Shown here in pieces: positions 42,401-53,019 of a stretch of 64,000 nt of DNA. The position numbers and the translations under genes are program-made. The notes beneath the pieces are model-generated. The model was not told where the DNA came from, did not search any database, and was given only the letters and a program-made list of their open reading frames with translations. Every line of letters begins with the position of its first letter. The stretch's first letter is position 1. The stretch is from Ferranicluibacter rubi (lineage in GTDB: Bacteria > Pseudomonadota > Alphaproteobacteria > Rhizobiales > Rhizobiaceae), in the NCBI RefSeq assembly GCF_011603255.1, contig NZ_JAANCM010000004.1:186001-250000 (forward strand), read 5' to 3'.

Positions 42401-43063
42401 ATGTCCTCGACTACGCCGACCCCCGCCGAGCGTCACCATCCGGGCCTCAAGCTCGCGCTGGAACTCGGGCCTCTGCTCATCTTCTTCTTCGCCAATCTGC
42501 GCGGACCGTGGCTCGCCGAGACCTTCCCGGTGCTGACCGAACTCGGCGGCCCGCTGTTCATCGCCACCGGCCTCTTCATGGCGGCGACGGTGATCTCGCT
42601 GCTCGTGTCGAAGATCGTGCTTGGCCACCTCCCCGTCATGCCCTTCGTGTCGGGCATCGTCGTCCTGGTGTTCGGCTCGCTGTCGATCTGGCTGCAGAAC
42701 GACACCTTCATCAAGATGAAGCCGACCATCGTCAACACGCTGTTCGGTGCGGTGCTTCTCGGCGGGCTGTTCTTCGGCAAGTCGCTGCTCGGCCACGTCT
42801 TCAACGCCGCCTTCCAGCTGGATGCGGCCGGCTGGCGCAAGCTGACGCTGCGCTGGGGCATCTTCTTCCTGTTTTTGGCATTCCTCAACGAAGCCGTCTG
42901 GCGCGGCGCCGCCATCTGGTATGCGCCCGACGCTCAGGCGGCCGACGATTTCTGGGTGGCGTTCAAGGTCTGGGGCACCATGCCGATCACCATCCTCTTC
43001 ACCATGGCACAGATGCCGCTCATCCTGCGGCACTCCGTCGAAACCGCATCCGATAAGACATGA
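42401..43063 (+). CDS. yciB: Inner-membrane septation protein A homologue
   Basis: A 220-residue YciB/IspA-family protein with five or six hydrophobic helices. Recognisable features are [17 protein letters not shown] at the start, then the family segments [20 protein letters not shown] and [18 protein letters not shown] in pieces. YciB interacts with cell-envelope and division machinery in enterobacteria. A start 9 nt upstream (42392) is also possible. It sits directly after the GFA gene, and its stop overlaps the DUF2585 start as ATGA. Confidence 0.9.
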   Translation: MSSTTPTPAERHHPGLKLALELGPLLIFFFANLRGPWLAETFPVLTELGGPLFIATGLFMAATVISLLVSKIVLGHLPVMPFVSGIVVLVFGSLSIWLQNDTFIKMKPTIVNTLFGAVLLGGLFFGKSLLGHVFNAAFQLDAAGWRKLTLRWGIFFLFLAFLNEAVWRGAAIWYAPDAQAADDFWVAFKVWGTMPITILFTMAQMPLILRHSVETASDKT

Positions 43064-43656
43064 CGGCCGTTCCCCCACCTGTAGAAGCCCTACCCCGCAG
43101 CCGCACGCTCCTGTGGATCGGCGCCTGCATCGCCGTCCTCGCGTTCCAGGTGGCCGTAGAGCTCTTCATGGGCCGCACGCCGATCTGCACCTGCGGCGTC
43201 GTCAAGCTGTTCGAGCCCGTGGTCAACAGCCCCGGCAATTCCCAGCACCTCGCCGACTGGTACACGCCGTCCCACATCATCCACGGCTTCCTGTTCTACG
43301 CGCTGACCACCTGGCTCTTCCCGAGAAAGCCGCTCGCCGCCCGGCTGTTCGTCGCAACCCTCATCGAGGCCGGCTGGGAACTGCTCGAGAACTCGCCGAT
43401 CATCATCGAACGCTATCGCTCCGCGACCGCGTCGCTGAACTATGTCGGCGACAGCGTGCTGAACTCGGCCATGGACACCGTCTTCATGGCGCTGGGCTTC
43501 CTGCTCGCCGCCCGCCTGCCTGTCGCCGTGACGATCGTCATCGCCATCGTCTTCGAACTCTTCACCGGCTGGCTGATCCGCGACAACCTGACCCTCAACG
43601 TGCTGATGCTCGTCTGGCCGCTGGACGCGGTGAAGGCGTGGCAGGGCGCGCTTTAG
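43060..43656 (+). CDS. UPF0314/DUF2585 family membrane protein
   Basis: A 198-residue inner-membrane protein of unknown function found mainly in alphaproteobacteria. About five hydrophobic helices are visible, with conserved features GRTPICTCG (cysteines 49 and 51 region), [14 protein letters not shown] and [18 protein letters not shown] in short segments. The arrangement of charged residues within membrane segments suggests a functional site. It is translationally coupled to yciB and converges with ccmG, sharing 4 bp at their ends. Confidence 0.82.
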   Translation: MTAVPPPVEALPRSRTLLWIGACIAVLAFQVAVELFMGRTPICTCGVVKLFEPVVNSPGNSQHLADWYTPSHIIHGFLFYALTTWLFPRKPLAARLFVATLIEAGWELLENSPIIIERYRSATASLNYVGDSVLNSAMDTVFMALGFLLAARLPVAVTIVIAIVFELFTGWLIRDNLTLNVLMLVWPLDAVKAWQGAL

Positions 43657-44249
43657 GAGCCGGCCGAGGCCTTCTCGATCGCCGGCATGAGGCCTTCCCG
43701 CAGGCTGCGGTCGTCGAAGGGGCCGACGCGCTTGTAGAGGATCGTGCCGTCGGGTGCGACCAGGTAGGATTCCGGGATGCCGTAGACGCCCCAGTCGATC
43801 GCGGCGCGGCCACGGGGATCGACGCCGATGGCGGAGAAGGGATTGCCGAGTTCGCCGAGGAAGCGTAGCGCGTTGTCCGTCTGGTCCTTGTAGTTGATGC
43901 CGACGACCTGCAAGCGAGGGTCTTTCGCCAAGGCAAGAATGACGGGGTTCTCCGCGCGGCAGGGCACGCACCAGGACGCCCAGACATTGACGAGCGTCAG
44001 CTTGCGCTTCACCGCGGCATCCGTCAGCGCGGGCATGGGCGCATCCTTGAGCGTCGCGCCTTCGAGCGCCGGCAGAGCGAGAGAGGGCGCCTTCGTGCCG
44101 ATCAGCGCGGACGGGATTTCGCTGATATCGCGACCGGAATCGAGCTGGCTCCAGAACACGGCGGCAAGGCAGGCAAAGACGGTCAGCGGCAGCAGCGCGA
44201 GCGCGAGGCGGCCCTTCGTCGTCGCGCGGTTTTCCGGCAGGTCGCTCAC
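43653..44249 (-). CDS. ccmG: Cytochrome c biogenesis thiol-disulfide oxidoreductase CcmG/DsbE
   Basis: A 198-residue periplasmic thioredoxin-fold protein anchored by one N-terminal helix (about 15-35). The active site is WCVPC (Cys94, Cys97). It keeps the apocytochrome c CXXCH cysteines reduced for haem attachment. GTG at 44249 overlaps the ccmD stop (GTGA on the minus strand), so translation is coupled and the start is well supported. A long upstream open frame exists only because ccmD and ccmC overlap it out of frame. Confidence 0.9.
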   Translation of the reverse strand: MSDLPENRATTKGRLALALLPLTVFACLAAVFWSQLDSGRDISEIPSALIGTKAPSLALPALEGATLKDAPMPALTDAAVKRKLTLVNVWASWCVPCRAENPVILALAKDPRLQVVGINYKDQTDNALRFLGELGNPFSAIGVDPRGRAAIDWGVYGIPESYLVAPDGTILYKRVGPFDDRSLREGLMPAIEKASAGS

Positions 44250-44413
44250 TGAGCACCTCCGCCGGCCGAGCGGCGGCGAATGCCGGCTTCCTCCAGCGCT
44301 TGCAATTCGCGGCGCCGGGCGCGTGCGTCGAGAACCACCCAGCAAATAAGGCTCGCAACCACGACGAGGGCTGCACCATAGCTGGCGGCGACATAAGCCA
44401 GATGCGCGCTCAT
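44246..44413 (-). CDS. ccmD: Haem exporter protein CcmD
   Basis: A 55-residue single-helix membrane protein: a short periplasmic start (MSAHLAYVAASYGAAL), one transmembrane segment to about residue 28 and a charged tail (LDARARRRELQALEEAGIRRR). CcmD tethers CcmE to the CcmABC haem-handling complex. Its start overlaps the ccmC stop (ATGA) and its stop overlaps ccmG. The position and topology identify it despite its small size. Confidence 0.9.
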   Translation of the reverse strand: MSAHLAYVAASYGAALVVVASLICWVVLDARARRRELQALEEAGIRRRSAGGGAQ

Positions 44414-45168
44414 GCCGACGCCGCTCCGCGCGCGGCCTGCCGACGCATGGCCGCAATGCGCCGCCGCCAGATTTCCGTGCGCATCGCGGCTAGATGCAGC
44501 GTGAAGAACAGGCAGGTGAAGGCGAGCGCCATCACCAGCAGCGGGCGCAAGAACTCCGGATCGATCGCCGAGCCACCAAGGCGCAGCACGCTTGCCGGCT
44601 GGTGCAGCGTGTTCCACCAGTCGACGGAGAACTTGATGATCGGGATGTTGACGAAACCGACCAGGATCAGCACCGCCGAGACCTTCGCCGCCCGGCCGGC
44701 ATCGTCCATGGCGCGGTTGAGCGCGATCAGGCCGAGATACATCAGGAACAGGATGAAGACGGAGGTGAGCCGCGCATCCCACACCCACCATGTTCCCCAC
44801 ATCGGCTTGCCCCAGAGCGAGCCGGTAACGAGCGCCAGCGCCGTGAAACCGGCGCCAATAGGCGCCGCACATTTCGCCGCGACGTCGGCCAGCGGATGCC
44901 GCCAGACGAGCGTGCCGAGCGCAGACGCCGCCATGACCGTATAGCCCATCATCGACAGCCAGGCGGCGGGCACGTGGATATACATGATCCGCACCGTCTC
45001 GCCCTGCTGGTAGTCGGCCGCGGTGGTAAAACAGAGCGTCAGGCCGACCGCAAAAAGCAGCGCCGTCAGACTGGCCAGCCATGGCAGCAGGCGCCCGGCC
45101 AGCGCGACGAAGCGCGTCGGATTGGCAAGGTCGGTAAAGCTGCGAATGGCAAGGCTTCTCTCACGCAT
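44410..45168 (-). CDS. ccmC: Haem lyase/exporter subunit CcmC
   Basis: A 252-residue polytopic membrane protein with six helices and the periplasmic tryptophan-rich motif WGTWWVWDARLTS that positions haem for attachment to CcmE. Flanking histidines (YIHVPAAW and the later LHQPASV) are the expected axial ligands. The gene is first of the overlapping ccmC-D-G group and lies 70 bp after ccmB. Confidence 0.95.
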   Translation of the reverse strand: MRERSLAIRSFTDLANPTRFVALAGRLLPWLASLTALLFAVGLTLCFTTAADYQQGETVRIMYIHVPAAWLSMMGYTVMAASALGTLVWRHPLADVAAKCAAPIGAGFTALALVTGSLWGKPMWGTWWVWDARLTSVFILFLMYLGLIALNRAMDDAGRAAKVSAVLILVGFVNIPIIKFSVDWWNTLHQPASVLRLGGSAIDPEFLRPLLVMALAFTCLFFTLHLAAMRTEIWRRRIAAMRRQAARGAASA

Positions 45169-45238
45169 ACGACCTCTCTACCAAGTTCGCGAGACCTCTT
45201 CAATGAACGTCGCGGCCACCGGCATGGTCACCTTTGCG

Positions 45239-45898
45239 TCATTCCGAGGAGGCCCTGAGCGCCACCGCGGCCGCCGCCGGGCCGATGACGGCGAAGAACA
45301 GGGTGATCGCCGTGAGGATCATGAACGGCGGCAGGAAAGGCGCGGGATCCTCAACAGCGGCATAAGCAGCGCTGACACCGAAGATGAGCACGGGAATGAC
45401 CAGCGGCAGCACGAGGATAGACACCAGAAGCCCCCCGCGCGGCAAGGCCACGGCGACCGCCGCCCCCATTGCGCCGATCAGCGTGATCGCCGGCGTTCCC
45501 GCCAGAAGCGTCAACATGGTGGCAAAGATCGCGGTCGGCTCCATGTTCAGGAAGAGGCCGAGCAGGGGGGACACGAGCACAAGCGGCAGACCGGAAGCGG
45601 TCCAGTGGGCAAGGCACTTGACGAAGACGGTGAGCACCAGCGGCGTCTCCTGCATCAGCATCACATCCAGAGCGCCGTCCTCGCGCTCAGCTTGGAACAG
45701 GCGGTCGAGCCCCAGCAGCGAGGCGAGCAGCGCGCCGATCCACAGCATCGCCGGCCCCACCTGCGCCAGAAGCTTCAGGTCCGGCCCGAGCCCGAAGGGC
45801 ACGACTGCGACGACGGCCATGAAGAACAGGATGCCCGTCAGCGCACCGCCGCCCGCACGCGTCGCAAGCTTCAGGTCGCGCAGGTAGAGCGCCATCAT
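45239..45898 (-). CDS. ccmB: Haem exporter subunit CcmB
   Basis: A 219-residue membrane component of the CcmAB ABC unit that releases holo-CcmE. Six hydrophobic helices and the CcmB segments GLDRLFQAEREDGALDVM (short piece) and VLPLVIPVLIFG are visible. The ATG at 45898 is taken because AGGTG lies 6 nt upstream and homologues start at the same point; a GTG 9 nt earlier is less likely. It is 49 bp downstream of ccmA. Confidence 0.93.
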   Translation of the reverse strand: MMALYLRDLKLATRAGGGALTGILFFMAVVAVVPFGLGPDLKLLAQVGPAMLWIGALLASLLGLDRLFQAEREDGALDVMLMQETPLVLTVFVKCLAHWTASGLPLVLVSPLLGLFLNMEPTAIFATMLTLLAGTPAITLIGAMGAAVAVALPRGGLLVSILVLPLVIPVLIFGVSAAYAAVEDPAPFLPPFMILTAITLFFAVIGPAAAAVALRASSE

Positions 45899-45947
45899 GG
45901 CCCGCACCTGGGAACGGATATGGGAGAGAAAAAGCTGCGACCGAGCC

Positions 45948-46580
45948 TCATGTCGGCACCGCGAAGCCGGACATGGTCAGCGTCTGCGCACCGGGCACGT
46001 CGAGAGCCTGGTGCGTGGCGGCGATGACGATGCCGCCGGTGGCGCGATGTCTGGCGATCAGCGCCTCGACCATCCGCTCGCTCGCCGTATCGAGCGCTGC
46101 CGTCGGCTCGTCCATGAGCCAGACGGGACGGTGCGCGACCAGAAGCCGGGCGAGCGCCGCACGGCGCTGCTGCCCGGCGGAGAGATAGCCGAACGGAAGA
46201 TGACCGAGACCGCCGAGACCGACCGCCTCCAGCGCGGCATCCCCATCTTTTGCCGGATCGCCCGCCTGCCCGCTAAACCGCGCCCAGAACACGAGATTTT
46301 CCGCAACCGTCAGGTCACGCTTCATCGCATTGCGATGTCCGAGATACTGAAGTGATTCGCGCACCGGCGCCGTGGGGTCGGTGACCCCTTCCAGCAGGAT
46401 CGTACCGCTGTCGGCCGGATGGAGACCGGCGAGCGTTCGCAGAAAAGTAGACTTTCCGGTGCCGTTTCGACCGGTCACGAGCAAGGCGCCGCCAGCATCG
46501 AGAACGAGGCAAACCTCCCGGAAGATCGGGTCTTCGCCGCGGCTGGCGGCCAGCCCGTCCACGCGCAGGCGAATTGGCAT
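45948..46580 (-). CDS. ccmA: Haem exporter ATP-binding protein CcmA
   Basis: A 210-residue ABC ATPase of cytochrome c maturation. Walker A is GRNGTGKST (37-45), the signature [14 protein letters not shown] (about 132-145) and Walker [11 protein letters not shown]. The SAGQ variant of the ABC signature is typical for CcmA. It heads the leftward ccm cluster and is divergent from acnA across 261 bp. CcmE, CcmF and CcmH are not in the window. Confidence 0.95.
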   Translation of the reverse strand: MPIRLRVDGLAASRGEDPIFREVCLVLDAGGALLVTGRNGTGKSTFLRTLAGLHPADSGTILLEGVTDPTAPVRESLQYLGHRNAMKRDLTVAENLVFWARFSGQAGDPAKDGDAALEAVGLGGLGHLPFGYLSAGQQRRAALARLLVAHRPVWLMDEPTAALDTASERMVEALIARHRATGGIVIAATHQALDVPGAQTLTMSGFAVPT

Positions 46581-46841
46581 TCATCGTCCTTTTACGACGT
46601 TGGTCGCATTGAAAAAAATTGTCTCGAATTGACGGCGTTCGATCTGGCACGTTTTGGCGAAATTATCTATAACGCGCCCAACACGCCAGCGGTCGGCGTG
46701 AATTTCATCCTAGCGCCGAACATGGAAGATTTTCCACGTGCGGACAGCGGAAATGACCGTACCCGCATCCCAATCTGCGCCTTCAGGCGCTCGGGCGTTC
46801 GCACGTCAGTTTATGGCGATCAGACGGAACGGGGTATCTCA

Positions 46842-49532
<2,691 letters not shown>

Positions 49533-49555
49533 GGCGCCACGACATGAGAAAACGC

Positions 49556-49582
49556 GAAGGCCGGAACCCCGTTCCGGCCTTC
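49556..49582 (+). terminator. Terminator-like hairpin after acnA
   Basis: GAAGGCCGGAAC (49556-49567) pairs perfectly with GTTCCGGCCTTC (49571-49582) around a 3-nt loop, 23 nt after the acnA stop. The U-tract is poor, but the 12-bp stem is strong. Confidence 0.65.
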
Positions 49583-49726
49583 TGCATGTCCGACGGTACC
49601 TCTGCCGCCTTCGCCGAAATTTCACTCCAACGTGACTTTGTGTTGAGGACGCTGCGGCGTATGAAAGAGCGGTTTCCGGCTGCCGCAATCCTGCCCGAAT
49701 TGGAATCTGCCCGAAGTGGACCCTGC

Positions 49727-50536
49727 ATGCCCGCCTCCAAGACCTCTCGCCTGAGCCTGATCGGCAGTCTCTTCCTGCTGGCAGCCCTTCCGGCCGCAGC
49801 TGAGGAAGCGAAACGGGAAGCAGTGCCGCAGACGACGCAGGTGAAGACAGCGGATAGCGGGCTGGAAGTGACGCAGCCGAAGGGCGTCGTGGAACTGTTC
49901 ACGAGCCAGGGCTGCGCCTCCTGCCCTCCCGCCGACGCTGCGCTGAAGCACCTGATCGACGACGGCTCCATCGTCGCCCTTTCCTATCACGTGGATTACT
50001 GGAATTACCTCGGCTGGGCAGACACGCTCGCCTCGAAGGAGAACACCGCACGCCAGTATGCCTATGCCAAGATGTTCGGCCGCAACGGCGTTTATACGCC
50101 TCAGGCCGTGCTGAACGGCCGCGATCAGGTCAACGGTGCCAATCTCTCAGGCATCAAGGGACGTCTGATCGCGCTCAGCGGTGCCGACGCGGGCATGAAG
50201 GTGCCGATTTCGGCGGAGCGCAAGGACGACGAAATCGACATCACGATCGGGGAAGGCAACGGCAAGGCCAATGTCGTCATCGTCTACTTCAACCGTCAGA
50301 AGGTGGTGGACGTGGAAAAGGGCGAAAACAGCGGCAAGAAGATGTCCTACTGGCACGCCGTGCGCGACATTCAGACAATCGGCATGTGGGACGGGAAGTC
50401 CGCACGCTTCGTGCTGCCCGCCTCCGTGCTCGACCAGGAAAAGGACAGCGGCTGCGCGATCCTGCTGCAGCAGATGAAGGACGCGGAGACCCCCGGCGCC
50501 ATCGTCGGCGCGGCAACGCTGATGGCAGCGCAGTAG
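49727..50536 (+). CDS. DUF1223 secreted thioredoxin-like protein
   Basis: A 269-residue DUF1223 protein. A Sec signal peptide (MPASKTSRLSLIGSLFLLA...AAAEEA) leads into a thioredoxin-like domain with a CXXC pair, VELFTSQGCASCPPAD (Cys63, Cys66), followed by LSYHVDYWNYLGWAD and YTPQAVLNGRDQVNG. These motifs are diagnostic of DUF1223; an oxidoreductase role in the periplasm is plausible but unproven. The start at 49727 follows GAAGTGGA and begins the signal sequence; the frame is open to 49544. A long inverted repeat lies 26 nt after the stop. Confidence 0.85.
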   Translation: MPASKTSRLSLIGSLFLLAALPAAAEEAKREAVPQTTQVKTADSGLEVTQPKGVVELFTSQGCASCPPADAALKHLIDDGSIVALSYHVDYWNYLGWADTLASKENTARQYAYAKMFGRNGVYTPQAVLNGRDQVNGANLSGIKGRLIALSGADAGMKVPISAERKDDEIDITIGEGNGKANVVIVYFNRQKVVDVEKGENSGKKMSYWHAVRDIQTIGMWDGKSARFVLPASVLDQEKDSGCAILLQQMKDAETPGAIVGAATLMAAQ

Positions 50537-50561
50537 ATGTGCCGCGAGACGCCAGAGAATT

Positions 50562-50619
50562 GCCCGGTCCGGCATATCGAGGGCTGGGGGCTGAGGGTTT
50601 CGATATCACCGGACCGGGC
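50562..50619. repeat. 58-bp inverted repeat after DUF1223 gene
   Basis: GCCCGGTCCGG (50562-50572) is mirrored perfectly by CCGGACCGGGC (50609-50619), and ATATCGA (50574-50580) by TCGATAT (50600-50606), with a small bulge and a 19-nt G-rich loop. That is 18 paired bases. There is no T-run, so it is not a classical terminator; it may be a REP/RIME-like palindrome, an RNA-stabilising 3' end or a protein site. The remaining 50620-50959 shows no gene. Confidence 0.8.
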
Positions 50620-50959
50620 GGTCAGGTGGCACCGGCCTGAGGCCGATCCCGGTATGACCATCCATGCTCTCGCATGACCGGAGGTCGGACAGCACGAGAG
50701 GCACGGAGATCCCAAGCCGGCGACACAAGAGACGCTGATCGACCGGCCGGGCGGCGCGCGGCACTCCGGAAAACCGAAGCAGCGGCGACGGGGCGGAGTT
50801 AACCGTTGAAATCGGGCACCGGTTTGACCACAATGCGGCGGTGCAAAAAAAGCCGTCGCTACAGCAATACCCATCCGCCCTTGCGCGCATGCCATTCAAG
50901 CTTGATTTTCAGCCGCACTCAGGCACACTGTTACCGTCCTGTCATAACAAAAGGCCGGA

Positions 50960-51361
50960 ATGTGCATGACCGATCAGACGGATTTGCAAGGTCGCCAAAC
51001 CCTCAAGGCATCTGAAAGCGTGGTCGTCGATCTCAGCGACTATCGACATGCCAAAGATCCTCTTCCCGTGACGTTCCATCGCCGAGAACTCGACCAGATC
51101 CTGTGGGTCTATGGCCGTATGGTGGGAGAAGGCGAGTGGCGCGACTATGCGCTCGACCATATGCGCGACAAGGCGGTCTTCTCCGTCTTCAAGCGCTCGG
51201 GCGAACAGCCGCTTTATCGTGTAGAAAAGGTGCCGAAGCTTGCCGCCAAGCAGGGCGCCTATGCCGTGGTCAACACCCACGGCATGATCCTGAAGCGCGG
51301 GCACGAGCTGCCGCAGGTGCTCAAGGTGTTCGACAAGCTGCTGAAGGTCGTGAAGAGCTGA
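50960..51361 (+). CDS. DUF2794 family protein
   Basis: A 133-residue soluble protein of the alphaproteobacterial DUF2794 family. The conserved core runs from VTFHRRELDQILWVYGRMV through EWRDYALDHM to YAVVNTHGMILKRGHELPQVLKVF, here in short segments. No catalytic motif or signal is visible; the family has no established function. The ATG at 50960 has AAAGG 5 nt upstream; one 6 nt later is possible. It is monocistronic and converges with a GNAT gene. Confidence 0.85.
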   Translation: MCMTDQTDLQGRQTLKASESVVVDLSDYRHAKDPLPVTFHRRELDQILWVYGRMVGEGEWRDYALDHMRDKAVFSVFKRSGEQPLYRVEKVPKLAAKQGAYAVVNTHGMILKRGHELPQVLKVFDKLLKVVKS

Positions 51362-51403
51362 GCTTACGGACGGCGGCCTTGGAGGGCTCTGCGGAGAGCT
51401 GGA

Positions 51404-51961
51404 TCAGGCCCCGTAGAGCGTATCCGGATAGACGCCATCGGCCGGCACCGAGTCGAGGCCTTCGCCGAGCGCCAACTGCATGAACGTGGTATCGAGCCAG
51501 CGGCCGAACTTCAGCCCACTCCCCTTCACCGTGCCGCAATCGACAAACCCGGTGGACCGGTGGACGGCGATCGACGCGGGATGCGCACCGCCGATGACGG
51601 CCACCATCTGGCGGAAGCCGAGATCCGTGCAGCGCGCGATCAGTTCCGTCAGAAGCGCCTTGCCGACACCGCGTCCCCGGGCCTCCGGCGCGAGATAGAT
51701 CGAATCCTCGACGAGAAACCGATAGGCGCTGCGCGTGCGGAAAGCCGAGGCATAGGCATAACCGATCACGACCCCGTCCGCGTCTTCTGCGACGATATAG
51801 GGATAGCTGTTGCCGGTGATCGTGGAGAAGCGCGTCGTCATTTCCGCCTGGTCGGGTACGGCGATCTCGTAGGTCGCGACGCCGTTGCGGACGGACTCGC
51901 TATAGATGTCCGTAATGGCGGGAATATCGGCAAGGGAGGCATCGCGCAAAGTGAAGGACAT
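51404..51961 (-). CDS. GNAT acetyltransferase, phosphinothricin-acetyltransferase-like
   Basis: A 185-residue GNAT protein of the PAT/YncA branch. Typical segments are LRDASLADIPAITDIYSESVRNGVATYE in the N-terminus (pieces), the acetyl-CoA loop EARGRGVGKALL, and HRSTGFVDCGTVKGSGLKFGRW near the C-terminus. PAT-like enzymes acetylate small amines or methionine derivatives; native substrates are usually unknown. It is a single gene between DUF2794 (convergent) and the BI-1 gene. Confidence 0.87.
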   Translation of the reverse strand: MSFTLRDASLADIPAITDIYSESVRNGVATYEIAVPDQAEMTTRFSTITGNSYPYIVAEDADGVVIGYAYASAFRTRSAYRFLVEDSIYLAPEARGRGVGKALLTELIARCTDLGFRQMVAVIGGAHPASIAVHRSTGFVDCGTVKGSGLKFGRWLDTTFMQLALGEGLDSVPADGVYPDTLYGA

Positions 51962-52043
51962 GGCAGAATCTCAAAAGACATCGGTGTCCCCAAGTTCCTT
52001 CCACATTCCCCCAGCCCGATCAAGACGGTAGCGCCCGCGCACG

Positions 52044-52067
52044 AAAAAAGGCGGCCGAAGCCGCCTT
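52044..52067 (-). terminator. Intrinsic terminator of the BI-1 gene
   Basis: AAGGCGGC (52048-52055) pairs with GCCGCCTT (52060-52067) across CGAA; on the minus strand the stem is followed by six T residues. It lies 33 nt after the BI-1 gene stop. Confidence 0.85.
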
Positions 52068-52099
52068 CCCCAATGATCAGGTGGAGACCTGTCCTGTGC

Positions 52100-52837
52100 T
52101 TAGTTGCGGTTTCCGAGGAAGCGCAGCATGAAGAGGAACAGGTTGACGAAGTCGAGATAGAGCGTCAGTGCGCCCATGATCGCCTTGCGACCGGCAGCCT
52201 CGAAGCCATCGCCTTCGAAATACATCTCCTTGATGCGCTGCGTATCGTAGGCGGTGAGGCCTGCGAAGATCAGCACGCCGATGACCGAGATCGCGAACTG
52301 CAGAGCTGACGACGCAAAGAAGATGTTGACGATCGAGGCGATGATCAGGCCGAAGAGGCCCATGACCAGGAACGAGCCCATGGCCGACAGGCTGCGCTTC
52401 GTCGTGTAGCCGTAGAGCGACAGTGCACCAAAGGAGGCCGCGGTCACGAAGAACGTGCGCACGATGCTCTGCCCCGTGTAGATCAGCATGATCGACGAGA
52501 GCGACAGGCCCATCAGCGCGGCATAGACCCAGAACGTGGTCTGGGCGGCCGAAACGCTCATGGAATTGATTCGGAAGCTCAGGAACAGCACCATGCCGAA
52601 TGGCGCGAGCATGATTAGGTACTTCAGCGGGCTGACATAGATCGCCTGGCCGAACGCGGTCAACTGACCGTCGGCAAAGGCGAACTGGAAGGCGAGAAAC
52701 GCGGCGACGCCGGTGATGGCGACGCCGAGCGCCATGAGATTGTAGACCCGCAGCATGTAAGCGCGCAGGCCCTGGTCGACAGCAGCGTCAGCGCGCGCGC
52801 CGGCGGTCTGCATGCGAAAGTTTCTGGGATCGGACAT
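52100..52837 (-). CDS. Bax inhibitor-1/YccA family membrane protein
   Basis: A 245-residue BI-1/YccA protein with seven hydrophobic helices. Family features include YMLRVYNLMALGVAITGVAAF, the central AALMGLSLSSIMLIYTGQSI segment, and the C-terminal TAYDTQRIKEMY with its conserved Asp-Thr. YccA modulates the FtsH protease in E. coli and structural relatives behave as pH-gated Ca2+ leak channels; either role is inference here. The ATG at 52837 follows AGAGGA. It is monocistronic with its own terminator. Confidence 0.9.
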   Translation of the reverse strand: MSDPRNFRMQTAGARADAAVDQGLRAYMLRVYNLMALGVAITGVAAFLAFQFAFADGQLTAFGQAIYVSPLKYLIMLAPFGMVLFLSFRINSMSVSAAQTTFWVYAALMGLSLSSIMLIYTGQSIVRTFFVTAASFGALSLYGYTTKRSLSAMGSFLVMGLFGLIIASIVNIFFASSALQFAISVIGVLIFAGLTAYDTQRIKEMYFEGDGFEAAGRKAIMGALTLYLDFVNLFLFMLRFLGNRN

Positions 52838-53019
52838 TCTTATCCTCTTATCAGCTCGAAGTGACGGACAGGTCGCGACGAAAATCGGACCGGGCACCGC
52901 TGCGGAGCTTCAGCAAGCCTGAGGACAATATGATGCGGAACCGCCCCATTCTCAAGGGCGGTGCTGACGCATGACGCAATTGTAATGCGCGGAGGCCCCG
53001 AGGGGCCGTCCGCTGCCTG

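Noticed and set aside
46419-46841. 141-codon N-terminal extension of acnA
   Set aside because: The frame is open but runs through ccmA and the spacer; homology to aconitase begins at the GTG at 46842.
50371-50899. Minus-strand open frames overlapping the end of DUF1223 and its downstream spacer
   Set aside because: Cys/Pro/Arg-rich products without domains; they run antisense into the DUF1223 gene and through the palindrome.
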